NCBI RefSeq assembly: GCF_963678635.1
Contig: NC_087071.1
Span: 47,598,889-47,662,888, forward strand
Direction of reading: 5' to 3'
From: Symsagittifera roscoffensis
Lineage: Eukaryota; Xenacoelomorpha; Acoela; Convolutidae
Length of the DNA: 64,000 nt
The notes beneath the pieces are model-generated. The model was given only the letters and a program-made list of their open reading frames with translations, searched no databases and was not told where the DNA came from. Shown piece after piece: positions 1-9,467 of this stretch (within the stretch, counting starts at the first letter, position 1; every line of letters starts with the position of its first letter). The translations under genes and the position numbers were made by a program.

Positions 1-416
1 CTAGAAATGTTCTCTTGCAACTACTTGCTGTAGATTCGGATTATCGCGTGTTCAATCAAGATTCTCTCTTTTCGTTTCTCGCTTGAGTGTAGTTGGATTT
101 TCAACTTTGTTTTTCAAACTCGATCTGAAAACAGAAAGCTCATTAAAACTTAGCATGTCACGTTCCTAACCTAGAGACCCCCCTTCTACCCATATGGTTA
201 AAATCTTATCATTCTCATATCACTTAAAGCAATTCGATTGGATTTTCCTTTAAGAACATGCAGATTCATTTTATGTTTTAGCACCATCAATTCTTTTCTT
301 TTAAAATACAATTGTCATGCCAATCACATCTTAAGATCCTTTTACCTGTGCCGCACCCCAGTACCTAACTCAAGACTCCTCCCTCACACCCGACCTGATA
401 CCTCCATGTACCCGAC
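1..416 (-). other. ORF1-ORF2 interval of element A (partial)
   Basis: This stretch lies downstream of the ORF1 stop in element orientation and matches the C-element interval 46983-47400. It has no convincing gene. It holds the splice-acceptor-like site at 119-140. The 65-codon plus-strand reading frame at 238-435 is antisense noise. Confidence 0.8.
119..140 (-). promoter_or_regulatory. Candidate splice acceptor upstream of ORF2 (element A)
   Basis: Read on the minus strand this is a pyrimidine-rich CTTTCTGTTTTCAG followed by ATC. The same site occurs in element C at 47254-47268 (TTTCTGTTTTCAG, then ATC). Position and sequence suit a 3' splice site for a spliced ORF2 mRNA. This is inference, because no matching donor was pinned down. 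Confidence 0.4.
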
Positions 417-3400
417 TCAGGCGATGCTCAAGTAGTACTTCTTGTGAAGATGCACCATTATCTCTGTTTCTGCAAAGACCACATGTAGGATAGCGTACAA
501 TTCCCTCGAGCTCAGTTTGCCCCTGTTTGGGTCGTACACCGGCATCGAGACCTCCACTATTCCTCTTTCAATCATGAAGTCACGTAGTCTTGTCAGTGCC
601 AATATCACGTGTTCAGGATCAATTGTGTTTCTGTCGTTGACTCTCGTTACTAGGAAGCAGAGGTATTTGCCCGGGACTTGTGCCGCTGACGGTGGAAGCG
701 CTGCTATGCCTCCCAGTCCTGGCCTCTGTCTGAACAGAAACTCTACGTTCTGGTACTCTCTTTTGAAGTCAGCCTCCAATCTTGATTTGAAACTCATGTC
801 CGCCGTGATGCAGATCGCGCTGGTCCTGTTTGACAGGATGAAGTCGCTATCCGTTATCATGATGTTCTCTGAGTATTCATTGGGTATTTCGAATTTCGTT
901 TTGAAATTCCTTCCTATGGTAGGCTCTGGTTCTTCTTCCTCCAGTTCCAATCCGCTTGTTTCCCTCACTTCCTTGAGCTTCTTTATCATCAAATTTTCGG
1001 TGTGGGTAAGTCCTACCCCCACTCCCCGGACAAAAATATTTATCGACGTCCCCGTCGATGTAGTCGGGTCTGAATTGTCCTTAGGGATGTCCAGTGGCCT
1101 GTCTGTTGCTGTCCATCCGAAAAGAGGGTCCTCTGTCTTCATGTAATTTGCTGCTGATACATCGATTTGCTGAATGCTTTGTCCTTCGCGGCTCTCGCCC
1201 TTGACATCACGCATCCACTCTAGAATCCTCAAGTTCGTGTTCTCCCTCCTTTCTATCTCACTCCGTTCGAGATCCGTCTCCAATTCTGGCGTCGAGTAAT
1301 CGTCTTGCGGATAATGTCCACCATCGTCAATGACCTGCCATTCTTCTCCGGCCTCCAGTTCGCCTGCGCTTAGTAGTTCATCGCCCAACTTGTCTGGCTG
1401 TATCTTATCGATCAAGAAGTCATCCCCGTACCTATTGTACCTCATGCCTGTGCGTTTACGATTGCCAGTCCTGGTTTCCGGTGGTGTTGGTCGATCCGGC
1501 TCCATCCACTTCGGTACCTCGTTTTGCTCTGGGTCGTTCCAGTCTTCTTCTACAAATGAACCTGCATCCGACTCCACTTCTATCTTTTCGTTGTCGTCCA
1601 AACTCCAGTTCTCATTGCCATCATTTTTCTCTCTAGTGCCTTTCTCATTCACTTCGCACGCTGGTTCCACCACCAGGTACTCAAGACCTTCCATGTCTTT
1701 TGGTAGGCACCAGTCCTCCGGGGACGGGACATGAGGCTTCAGATTTTCGTAATGTGCTGCTCGCCCTGTACTCAAGCGATAGAACCGTCCTTGTTGATGT
1801 ACTTCCGTAATCATGAACGGTCCTCTCCATTTCTTGAGTAGTTTCTTTGTTCCCTTGGGCGGTATAACATTTTGGAAGACCCACACGTATTGGCCCACTT
1901 CGTATGGCTTTGCTCTTAGTATCTTTTCGTCATATTTCTTGCGTTGCCTCATTTGCGCTTGCGCCGTGTTTCTCCGACATAGCTCATTTAGCTCTTGTTG
2001 TCTTTTGATCGCTTCCTTCACGTATGCTTGTGGTGACGTCCTCTTCCCCTCGTACTCCGGGTAGAAGAATGTTATAGGCATTGCCCTTTCCCTGCCTGTC
2101 AACATCATGAAAGGACTGATGCCCGTCGTTGAGTGCTGAGTACTATTATAGGCTCCAACCACCTGTGGCAGGTATTTGTCCCAGTCCGTCATGTATCTCG
2201 AGCAGTACACCCTGAGCATGTTGACCAGTGTCCTGTTCTGTCTCTCTACCAACCCGTTGGTCTGTGGATGATAGGTCGTCGAGTGCGCTTGAGCAATGTG
2301 TGATCTCTTCATCAATTCTTTTGTCAAGTCCCCCACAAAAGCCTTGCCGTTGTCCGACTGGAAAGTCATTGGACAACCATACCGCGATATCCAATGCGTT
2401 ATCAGGTGATCACATGTCTCCTCTGCCGAGGCTGTCTGGCACGGAACCGCTTCCGCCAACTTGGTGAAGTGATCTATTATAACTAGTATTTGGTTATAAC
2501 CCGACTCCGTCATGCAGATTTTCTGATGGTCTATCTGCACCACTTCATTGAATTCCGAACTCTCGACAGACTTGAGGGGAAACTTCATCTTTCTTGGGTC
2601 TTTTACTTGAAGGCATGCTAGGCAGGCATTCACCCATCTCTCGCAAGCTTTTCTCATTCCCGGCCAATCAAACCTGTGAAGTATCCTTTGTTGTACTTTA
2701 TCTATCCCCTGGTGGCCCATCTGGTCGTGTGATCTGAAAAGCACCTCCGTTTGGTACAATTGTGGTAGTATGATGAGGTTGTGTTTGTGTAATATTTTTT
2801 CCTCATCTCTTCTCTTGCACGCTACCACCCCTTCAGCTGTGTGATAAAGTAAATCTCTCTTTTCTTTGTAGAACTGGCTCAAGATCTTGTAGCTGTCTTC
2901 CTCAAGTTCCCCCTTCTCCTTGACTCCCGAATGGATCCATTTGGAGAGGTTACTTGTCATTTTGTCATTCTTCTGGGCCCTTATTAGGTCAGACAGCCTG
3001 TATCTCGCCTTAACGTGCTCCTTTAGCGCCATGATCTGTCCATTCATTTCACCAGGGTTGTGGATGTCATCGCTCAGCTTCACACATATCATCCTTTTCA
3101 CGATTTTCATGTCGTCTTCTGGTACCAGATTCGTTCTGACGTTTGAGTTGCACGATAGTTCCCTTAGTGGTTTTCTTGAAACTGCTATTTTCTCGAGCTC
3201 TTCACCACCTCGTACCTCTTGTATTTCCAGATTGTACGTCCCTGAAGATGGATCCGTCTGTAATTCCCTGTCGTGCTGTCTTATCTTCTCTTCCGCCAGT
3301 ATCATGCATAGACTGTCTTGGTCTTCGCTGCTCTCATCCGAGTCTTCATCCCATTCTTCACGCTCCCCGGACAATTTCCCTTCTCCGGTTTCGTCTTCTT

Positions 3401-6400
3401 CCATGAATCTGGACCACTCCCCGGACTCTTGATCTAGTCCCAGGTGTTCAACTTCTTCTCTGAATGTTACTTTCTTATCCCTGACTTTTGTCAGCTCCAG
3501 AATTTTTTCGGGGATTTTTTCAACTAGTGATCGCACAACTTCCTTGCTATCAGTGATGCTTCCTTTTGAGACGTCAGTATTGTTCACTGTTTCTTCTCTC
3601 CGCAGTATGGTTAGTTCCGGTGCCTCCTGACCTTTCCCTTGGATCACGGGCTTGTCATCTGATAGTTTCTCAAGCAACCTCATTAAGTCTTCATCTATTC
3701 GGACCGTTCCCTCCTCTACCTGGATGAGATCATAACCTTTTGCCTTGAGTGTTTCCCTCACGATCTTGGACTTGAGCATTATTCCCACCGGAATCCCACT
3801 GCTTTTCTTCAAGATGGTCTTTTCAAGAGTTTCTTTCGGCAATTCGGGATGATCTTCAATCGGTTTGCCTGATTTGTCCAGCCATCTCGTGAGTGGAAGA
3901 CTGTCGTACGTTTCTTTGTCCATGAAGGAGAAGCCATCTTTGATCTCAGGTCTGTCCGCCTCTCTTTGTTCTTGCCTCTCGTAGAACTCCGTCTTCTTAC
4001 TCAAGCTGTCAGCATTTTGATGTTTATCTCGTGTTCTGTGCTCAATTATCATGTTGTATCCATCCAAGCGAACTATCCACCTCCCAATATAGCTCTGGTC
4101 CATTGAGTACGTTTTCAGCCATCTTAGTGCTCGGTTGTCGACTCGCAGCTTGAAGGGCTCACTGCCTAGGTATGCTCTGTATTTTTCGACAAAGGTGACC
4201 ACCGCGAACATCTCTGCTTTCGGTGCTCCGTACTTCATTTCTGTGTCACTTAGGACCTTGCTCCCGTATGCTATTGGTCTCAAGACTGTCTTCCCATTCC
4301 ATTCTTGTTCTTGATGGAGAATCCCAGAAATAGCGACTACTGACGCGTCCGTGTCTAGCACGTACATCCCCTTCTCTGTCGGCATACCCAGTACTGGTGC
4401 CTCACACAGCTCTTTCTTTATTCTCTGGAATGACTCTTCTGCCGCGTTGTTCCACGTGAACTTCTTGCCCTTATGTCTCATTAGTTGTTGCATCGGGTAT
4501 ACCTTGTCCGCATAGCCCTTGATGAATTCTCTATAATAGTTGGCGAAACCCAGGAAGCTCATCAGCTGGTGCTCCGTCTTCGGTGATTTCCAGGTTAGGA
4601 CTGCTTCCACGGCGTCTGGATCAGGTCTGATGCCGTGCTTATCTACCATCCTTCCCAAGTATTTAATCGAGTCCTTGAGTATCTCGCACTTTGATGGTTT
4701 ACACTTCAGCCCCGATCTTTTCATGCACGCGAACACCTCGTCAAGCCTCTCGATGTGGTCTTCTAGTGTCGGCGTTGCTATTACCACGTCGTCCACGTAG
4801 CACATTACCAGGTTGCCGTACTTCTTCGTCACGCCTATCAACGCGTGTGCCATCAGCCGCTGAAACGTGGCTGTTGCATTGCAGAGTCCAAACGGCATCC
4901 GTTTCCATTGAAACAGACCCAACTCGCAGGCGAACCCTGTCTTGTCCCTGTCTTGCTTCCTTAATGGTACCTGCCAAAAGGCCGAGCCTAAATCAAGAGT
5001 CGTAAAAAATTTCGCATCACCTAACTTCGAGAGGCTCTCATCAATTCTAGGTATGGGATAGGCATCCTTCACCGTGACGGAGTTCAGGTATCGAAAGTCA
5101 CAACAAAACCTTAACTGGTCGCCTTTCTTTTTGGCCATCACTACTCCACACGCCCACGGTGACTTGGATGGTTCTATCATGTCATACTCTAGTAACGTTT
5201 CGATTTCTTTTCTACACGCGTCCGATTTGTGTGGGGTCATGCGCCTCGCCCCCTCCCTGTGTGGTACCGCGTTTTCCTCAAGTTCAATTTCATGTTCAAC
5301 AAAATTACAACATCCGATATCCGCCTTATGCCTTGAAAAAACCTCCTCGTTTCGCTCTAGTACGTCCTTGATAGCTTCGAGCTGTTCATCTTTCAGTTTG
5401 CCCCTCAAATGTTCAATCTCCGGCAGAACCGGTTTATCAGTTTGCATTTCATCTAGTGTGGGTCGCTCTGGAAAGTTCGAACAGCTCGAAAGCCCATCGT
5501 CCGTTTCTGACTTAAGTGATTTGATAAGACCTGAAGAATCTTTTATTCTCTGCAATCGTCTCAAGATACAAATTTTGTCCCTGTGGTTGGGACAATCAAC
5601 AACTTCATTTTGTTTTGAGTTTTCAATTGTTTCATATCGAGTTTTAACCGGTAAAGCATAACCCAGTTTCCGCCCTCTCTGTATCGTGATCGGTATATCA
5701 AGGGTATTCAACAAGACACTGACGCAGAGGCCGCTCTTCGTTATCGAAAATGATCTTCCTAAAACAGCAGCGCTTTGACTATTAGGATTTGGAACTATAC
5801 ACACTTGCTTGTTATCGCTTAGTTCATTATAGTTTTTCATCCTCAAGCTTACGATTGCCGCTTCATTAGCTTTTAACCTCACTCTCCTACTCAAGAATAC
5901 CGGTGCTTTGTTTTCATTTGCCATTATTAAATTTACCGGTTTGATTGCGTACCTCCTATCCGGGTTCCGTATCCTGAACATTGCATTATTTAGATCAATC
6001 GTTACGTCGAAATTCCTGATCAAGTCTCTGCCCAAAATGAATTGGTCAGATTCATCTAGGTTTTCTACCACGATGAAGCTCATCCACAGGTTACGTTCCC
6101 CCAAATTGAGGGCTATTATCGGCGTCCTGCCCAACACCCGAAGGGCCCCTTTGTTTGCAGCTGACAGCCGTATTCTCGAGTCTATCAAGTCACCTTTGTC
6201 AAAGCCCATTTTTTCCCATGTTTCGATTGGTATGACGCTCAAGACTGCTCCCGTGTCAAGTAATCCACGTAACTGAGTCTTTTTGCCACTTATGTCTAGC
6301 ACGTGTCCTGTCACGTCTGCTTCCGTCCCGATGTGCATTGCATCTTCTTCCAGCATCGCACAGTGTCCAATCGATCTTACTTTCAATTCCTCTTTCCCTA

Positions 6401-9224
6401 CATAGATTTGTCCAATTAGGTCTTCGTCGCATGTTATCATCGTTTTGGTATAGATGTTAATTCCATCTATATTTAGCATGACCTCGTGTGGACCATAAGC
6501 TTCAGTGTACCTATTATCAACTCGTACCGACTTGCTGCCCCCTCTCGTGAGTAGTGCCCTGAGCGCTCTAGAAGTCGTTTGTGGACTTATTCCACTCAAG
6601 TAGTCTGCATACACGTCAATGTGCATTATCGTCTGGTCGCTCGGCTCGCTCAAGTTTCTGGTTACCTCGTGGCCGCCCACTGTGATTATCGACATTATTC
6701 TTGCTCCGATTTTCGATATTCCAAAAGGTTTACCTGTCACCATTTTCACAGTGCTACAATTCCCAGTCTTCGTTGAGCCCGTTCTAGCCTCTGGTATTGA
6801 GTTCGATCCGGTTAATGCTTCGTTAAAATTCTGTCTTTCGATCTCCAACTTTAGTCGTTGCTCTATTTCTTTCGCAGCCAGATCTTGTTTCACTTTGGCA
6901 ATTGCTTCCGTCGCCGCTTTCTCATAATTTATCTCTAATGAGCTTCCGGCCGCGGACTCTAACGCACCGCTAACATGTGTAACAGCTTTCACTGTCTTTG
7001 TCGGCAATTCGGTGTTTGGTGCCCCCAAGTTCCTAGATTCAAACTCGTTTTGCCTGTTCCGCTGATTCTGCACCGCCGCTAATGCCAACTTATGTTTGGG
7101 GTGATTCTGGTCCTTGACCGCTTCCCAGAACAAGGGACAATCCATTCTGAAGTGTCCCTCCTGGTTACAGAAGAAGCATCTGGCGCCTATCTTGATGATT
7201 AAGCCATTATAGTACTCGTGTTCCTCCATCTGGCTCATATCCTCTTCATCCGGTGTATAACCTAGGCTCTTCATGCCTTGTTTGTACGTTGTGCAGTCAG
7301 CCACATGATGATCCGCTGACCCGCAGTTCGCGCATGATCTGTGCTTGTCCATATCATCTCTAGGTTTGTACCATGATGACCTCTGGGGTTGGCTTCCCCC
7401 TTGCGTGTTCCTGTTTTCGGAATATGAGTACTTCTTAGGTTTCATCAGCATGTATTCTCTTGATTTCTGTCTCATTTCTTCTGGGGTGGGTGCGCTGTCC
7501 TTCGACAATGTGTAGTATGTTGCTAACATTGTCCTTAAGTCATCGATTTTCACCCCATCGATGAACTTCGAGGCAATGCTAAAGTTCCGTCTATTTGTCG
7601 ACTCCTCTGGGTCACTCCTCCTTCTCAAGCTCTCGAGGTCATCTAGGAACCGATCTATTGACTCGTCGTCCCTCTGCCTTCTCTTTTCAAATCGCATCAT
7701 CGCTTGGTGACCCTTCATGCCTGACCCGAATCGATTCAGCAATATCTCGAAGATCTTGTCCGCGGTGTCGCGTTCTTCCTCCTTCTTTGCGACCACGCAT
7801 TTTAATGCCGTTCCTTCCAAGTTGCTCAGTATGGCTGTACATGCTTGCCTTTCGTCACTCAAGTTATCTTGCTCTAGATGTAATCTCATCACTTCCACCC
7901 AAGTGTCAATGCATCCATCGGAGTCGTCTTTGAATTCCTTTGGCTTCTTGAATGTCTTTCTTGTTTTTCCCTCTCTCCTGTCGCTCGAGTCAGTGTTCCT
8001 CGTGGCGAAGGCCTCTAGAGTCCTGTTCATCATCTCCCAAGTGCTGGCCCATGTCATAGCATCCGGTCCTGTGTTGCTGTTAGCTGTTGAATCTCCCGGA
8101 GCAGTCGTTGTATTCGACGTTCCATTCTTCATTATTGTTTTCGCAGCTGTTGGTGCTATGCTTATCGCATCCCTGGTTAAGGGCAACGGTGTCGATTGTC
8201 GTTTGTTCCTTTGTGGTTCTGCAAAGTCAACTCTGGTGCCTTGCGTACGATCCGCTGCCGGTCTTTCTTGTGGAGTAGAACCTCTCAAGATTGCATCCAA
8301 CTTCGCCTGTATTGCACACGAACTCTCGGCTTGACTCCTGCCCATTGTGTCCATTCTCCTTTCCAGGCTCCCTAATTGGCTGTTGACATCATCATATCGG
8401 TTCTTCAACTGTTGCATGTCTGTTTTGATGTTCTTTTCTCGTTCTTCATTGGTGGCTTCTACCTTATCTGACATTTCCTTGAGTCTCTCATCTGTTGCCT
8501 TAGCTAGGTTAAAATAACTGTCTAGATACTCGTGCTTGTTGTATCTTATCTCCTTTTTTATCACCTCTCTGTCTTCCTCACTGTGCTTAAGTCTTTTGTC
8601 AATCTGATTTAATTTCGCCAACAAGTCACCCAGCTCAATGGTAGTCTCTTCATGGTCAGCTGTCGGTCTCTCTTCGGCCGTAGCCTCTGCTTTAGCTTGT
8701 TCCTCTCTTGGATTGGCTTCTGAGGTCTTCGTGCTCACTGTCCCAAACGTTCGTGCTCTTTCTGCTTTTGGTTCTTCAGTCACGTTTTCTTTTGTTTTTA
8801 TTCCGAACATTATTCCCAATTTTTCCGTAAAAGATGTCCTCTTTACTTGAGAGTCTTCTTTCACCGTTTCTTCGGTGTTGCCTATTGCATCTTCCGCGTC
8901 ATCTATCGGTGAGAACTCTATGGGTTTCTGGTTCGGTTCCTCTGCATTGGGCATTGGAGTTGACTCTGTCGCCATCTTCCCTGTTTCATCCACACTTTGA
9001 TCGGGTGTCTCTAGATCAATCTCGATGGTGGGTTCTGCTCTCTCCCCTTCCGTGCCCTCTTTCGCCCTGTTCTCCGCTGTACTCCTTGTGCTGACCATGT
9101 TAACTGAAAAGTTCTTCTTTGTTATCTTTGGGCCCGTTGATGTCGTCCCGCGCAGCGATGAATTATATTTCGTGTTTGATCCACTTGACCTTTTTTCGAG
9201 CACCGGTACCCTACTCCGCCTCAT
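417..9224 (-). CDS. gag-pol: ORF1: intact fused Gag-Pol polyprotein with C-terminal macro-domain-like module
   Basis: One open frame of 2,935 codons, with its ATG (MRRSRVPVLEKR...) directly after the leader and the same start in C (38363) and D (63413). Domains with approximate residues: charged, coiled-coil-prone Gag N-terminus (1-450); Gag core (450-620); two CCHC zinc knuckles, CANCGSADHHVADC (~630) and CFFCNQEGHFRMDC (~682); aspartic protease with LLDTGAVLSVIP (~985); RT with YVDDVV (~1475); RNase H with LDTDAS (~1622), an AEMFAVV Glu and a RVDNRA Asp; acidic linker; integrase with an H-H-C-C zinc site (~2140-2190) and catalytic QIDH, SDNGKAF, GLVERQ with 35 residues between the second Asp and the Glu; GPY/F-type module KKWRGPF (~2460); acidic linker; macro-like domain (~2775-2930). 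Protease, RT, RNase H and integrase occur in the Ty3/gypsy order. Gag and Pol are in one frame with no frameshift site or stop between them. No chromodomain or envelope was seen. Confidence 0.95.
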   Translation of the reverse strand: MRRSRVPVLEKRSSGSNTKYNSSLRGTTSTGPKITKKNFSVNMVSTRSTAENRAKEGTEGERAEPTIEIDLETPDQSVDETGKMATESTPMPNAEEPNQKPIEFSPIDDAEDAIGNTEETVKEDSQVKRTSFTEKLGIMFGIKTKENVTEEPKAERARTFGTVSTKTSEANPREEQAKAEATAEERPTADHEETTIELGDLLAKLNQIDKRLKHSEEDREVIKKEIRYNKHEYLDSYFNLAKATDERLKEMSDKVEATNEEREKNIKTDMQQLKNRYDDVNSQLGSLERRMDTMGRSQAESSCAIQAKLDAILRGSTPQERPAADRTQGTRVDFAEPQRNKRQSTPLPLTRDAISIAPTAAKTIMKNGTSNTTTAPGDSTANSNTGPDAMTWASTWEMMNRTLEAFATRNTDSSDRREGKTRKTFKKPKEFKDDSDGCIDTWVEVMRLHLEQDNLSDERQACTAILSNLEGTALKCVVAKKEEERDTADKIFEILLNRFGSGMKGHQAMMRFEKRRQRDDESIDRFLDDLESLRRRSDPEESTNRRNFSIASKFIDGVKIDDLRTMLATYYTLSKDSAPTPEEMRQKSREYMLMKPKKYSYSENRNTQGGSQPQRSSWYKPRDDMDKHRSCANCGSADHHVADCTTYKQGMKSLGYTPDEEDMSQMEEHEYYNGLIIKIGARCFFCNQEGHFRMDCPLFWEAVKDQNHPKHKLALAAVQNQRNRQNEFESRNLGAPNTELPTKTVKAVTHVSGALESAAGSSLEINYEKAATEAIAKVKQDLAAKEIEQRLKLEIERQNFNEALTGSNSIPEARTGSTKTGNCSTVKMVTGKPFGISKIGARIMSIITVGGHEVTRNLSEPSDQTIMHIDVYADYLSGISPQTTSRALRALLTRGGSKSVRVDNRYTEAYGPHEVMLNIDGINIYTKTMITCDEDLIGQIYVGKEELKVRSIGHCAMLEEDAMHIGTEADVTGHVLDISGKKTQLRGLLDTGAVLSVIPIETWEKMGFDKGDLIDSRIRLSAANKGALRVLGRTPIIALNLGERNLWMSFIVVENLDESDQFILGRDLIRNFDVTIDLNNAMFRIRNPDRRYAIKPVNLIMANENKAPVFLSRRVRLKANEAAIVSLRMKNYNELSDNKQVCIVPNPNSQSAAVLGRSFSITKSGLCVSVLLNTLDIPITIQRGRKLGYALPVKTRYETIENSKQNEVVDCPNHRDKICILRRLQRIKDSSGLIKSLKSETDDGLSSCSNFPERPTLDEMQTDKPVLPEIEHLRGKLKDEQLEAIKDVLERNEEVFSRHKADIGCCNFVEHEIELEENAVPHREGARRMTPHKSDACRKEIETLLEYDMIEPSKSPWACGVVMAKKKGDQLRFCCDFRYLNSVTVKDAYPIPRIDESLSKLGDAKFFTTLDLGSAFWQVPLRKQDRDKTGFACELGLFQWKRMPFGLCNATATFQRLMAHALIGVTKKYGNLVMCYVDDVVIATPTLEDHIERLDEVFACMKRSGLKCKPSKCEILKDSIKYLGRMVDKHGIRPDPDAVEAVLTWKSPKTEHQLMSFLGFANYYREFIKGYADKVYPMQQLMRHKGKKFTWNNAAEESFQRIKKELCEAPVLGMPTEKGMYVLDTDASVVAISGILHQEQEWNGKTVLRPIAYGSKVLSDTEMKYGAPKAEMFAVVTFVEKYRAYLGSEPFKLRVDNRALRWLKTYSMDQSYIGRWIVRLDGYNMIIEHRTRDKHQNADSLSKKTEFYERQEQREADRPEIKDGFSFMDKETYDSLPLTRWLDKSGKPIEDHPELPKETLEKTILKKSSGIPVGIMLKSKIVRETLKAKGYDLIQVEEGTVRIDEDLMRLLEKLSDDKPVIQGKGQEAPELTILRREETVNNTDVSKGSITDSKEVVRSLVEKIPEKILELTKVRDKKVTFREEVEHLGLDQESGEWSRFMEEDETGEGKLSGEREEWDEDSDESSEDQDSLCMILAEEKIRQHDRELQTDPSSGTYNLEIQEVRGGEELEKIAVSRKPLRELSCNSNVRTNLVPEDDMKIVKRMICVKLSDDIHNPGEMNGQIMALKEHVKARYRLSDLIRAQKNDKMTSNLSKWIHSGVKEKGELEEDSYKILSQFYKEKRDLLYHTAEGVVACKRRDEEKILHKHNLIILPQLYQTEVLFRSHDQMGHQGIDKVQQRILHRFDWPGMRKACERWVNACLACLQVKDPRKMKFPLKSVESSEFNEVVQIDHQKICMTESGYNQILVIIDHFTKLAEAVPCQTASAEETCDHLITHWISRYGCPMTFQSDNGKAFVGDLTKELMKRSHIAQAHSTTYHPQTNGLVERQNRTLVNMLRVYCSRYMTDWDKYLPQVVGAYNSTQHSTTGISPFMMLTGRERAMPITFFYPEYEGKRTSPQAYVKEAIKRQQELNELCRRNTAQAQMRQRKKYDEKILRAKPYEVGQYVWVFQNVIPPKGTKKLLKKWRGPFMITEVHQQGRFYRLSTGRAAHYENLKPHVPSPEDWCLPKDMEGLEYLVVEPACEVNEKGTREKNDGNENWSLDDNEKIEVESDAGSFVEEDWNDPEQNEVPKWMEPDRPTPPETRTGNRKRTGMRYNRYGDDFLIDKIQPDKLGDELLSAGELEAGEEWQVIDDGGHYPQDDYSTPELETDLERSEIERRENTNLRILEWMRDVKGESREGQSIQQIDVSAANYMKTEDPLFGWTATDRPLDIPKDNSDPTTSTGTSINIFVRGVGVGLTHTENLMIKKLKEVRETSGLELEEEEPEPTIGRNFKTKFEIPNEYSENIMITDSDFILSNRTSAICITADMSFKSRLEADFKREYQNVEFLFRQRPGLGGIAALPPSAAQVPGKYLCFLVTRVNDRNTIDPEHVILALTRLRDFMIERGIVEVSMPVYDPNRGKLSSRELYAILHVVFAETEIMVHLHKKYYLSIA
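420..902 (-). other. Macro-domain-like module at the C-terminus of ORF1 (element A)
   Basis: The last ~160 residues of ORF1 follow the order of a TARG1/Poa1-type macro domain: a strand ending AICITAD, a helix with DFKREYQNVEFLFRQRPG, the strand GKYLCFLVTR, a helix LALTRLRDFMIERG, the strand EVSMPVYDPNRG, then ELYAILHVVFAETEIMV. Macro domains bind or hydrolyse ADP-ribose. The usual glycine-rich GAGIA-type and GCGLD-type loops are not conserved here, so catalysis is doubtful and the module may only bind, or be structural. The same module is open in element C (46500-46979) and in the otherwise wrecked element B (24526-25008). The assignment is from memory of the family pattern. Confidence 0.6.
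1021..1031 (-). promoter_or_regulatory. Internal copy of the PPT 11-mer in ORF1 of element A
   Basis: On the minus strand this reads GTCCGGGGAGT and continues as GGGGGTAGGA. The 11-mer is identical to the tract just before the 3' LTR of C (56165-56175). Upstream lies a short inverted repeat, ATCGACG-GGGA-CGTCGAT, and AAATATTTTT. It could be a central polypurine tract, although the encoded VRGVGVG is also conserved. Confidence 0.4.
3362..3426 (-). promoter_or_regulatory. Two further PPT-like 11-mers in ORF1 of element A
   Basis: The minus strand reads GTCCGGGGAGT at 3416-3426 and GTCCGGGGAGC at 3362-3372, inside the acidic RNase H-integrase linker. The pair corresponds to 43972-43982 and 44023-44033 in element C. 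The codon phase differs from the copy at 1021-1031. Confidence 0.4.
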
Positions 9225-9467
9225 TATTTCTATTTACAACTGCTTTTATTTACAATTTTGTTATATACACGATTCTATCTTAATAGTAAGTAGTAAAAAA
9301 ATAAAAAAAACGTGTTAAAGACCTTATCCAATTCTCTTTCTAAAACCTCCGAAAAACTTTCCTTAATTTGGTCTTAACCGTACCTATTTCGATTTGTCTT
9401 ATTCTGTCTTAAGACACACTTGTTGTGATTCTGCTTCAATTTTTATACCGTCCCAAGACTATTCGTC

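Noticed and set aside
517-1146. 209-codon plus-strand frame, and many similar frames antisense to ORF1 and ORF2
   Set aside because: They lie antisense to well-supported coding sequence and show no domain; they are shadows of biased codon use.
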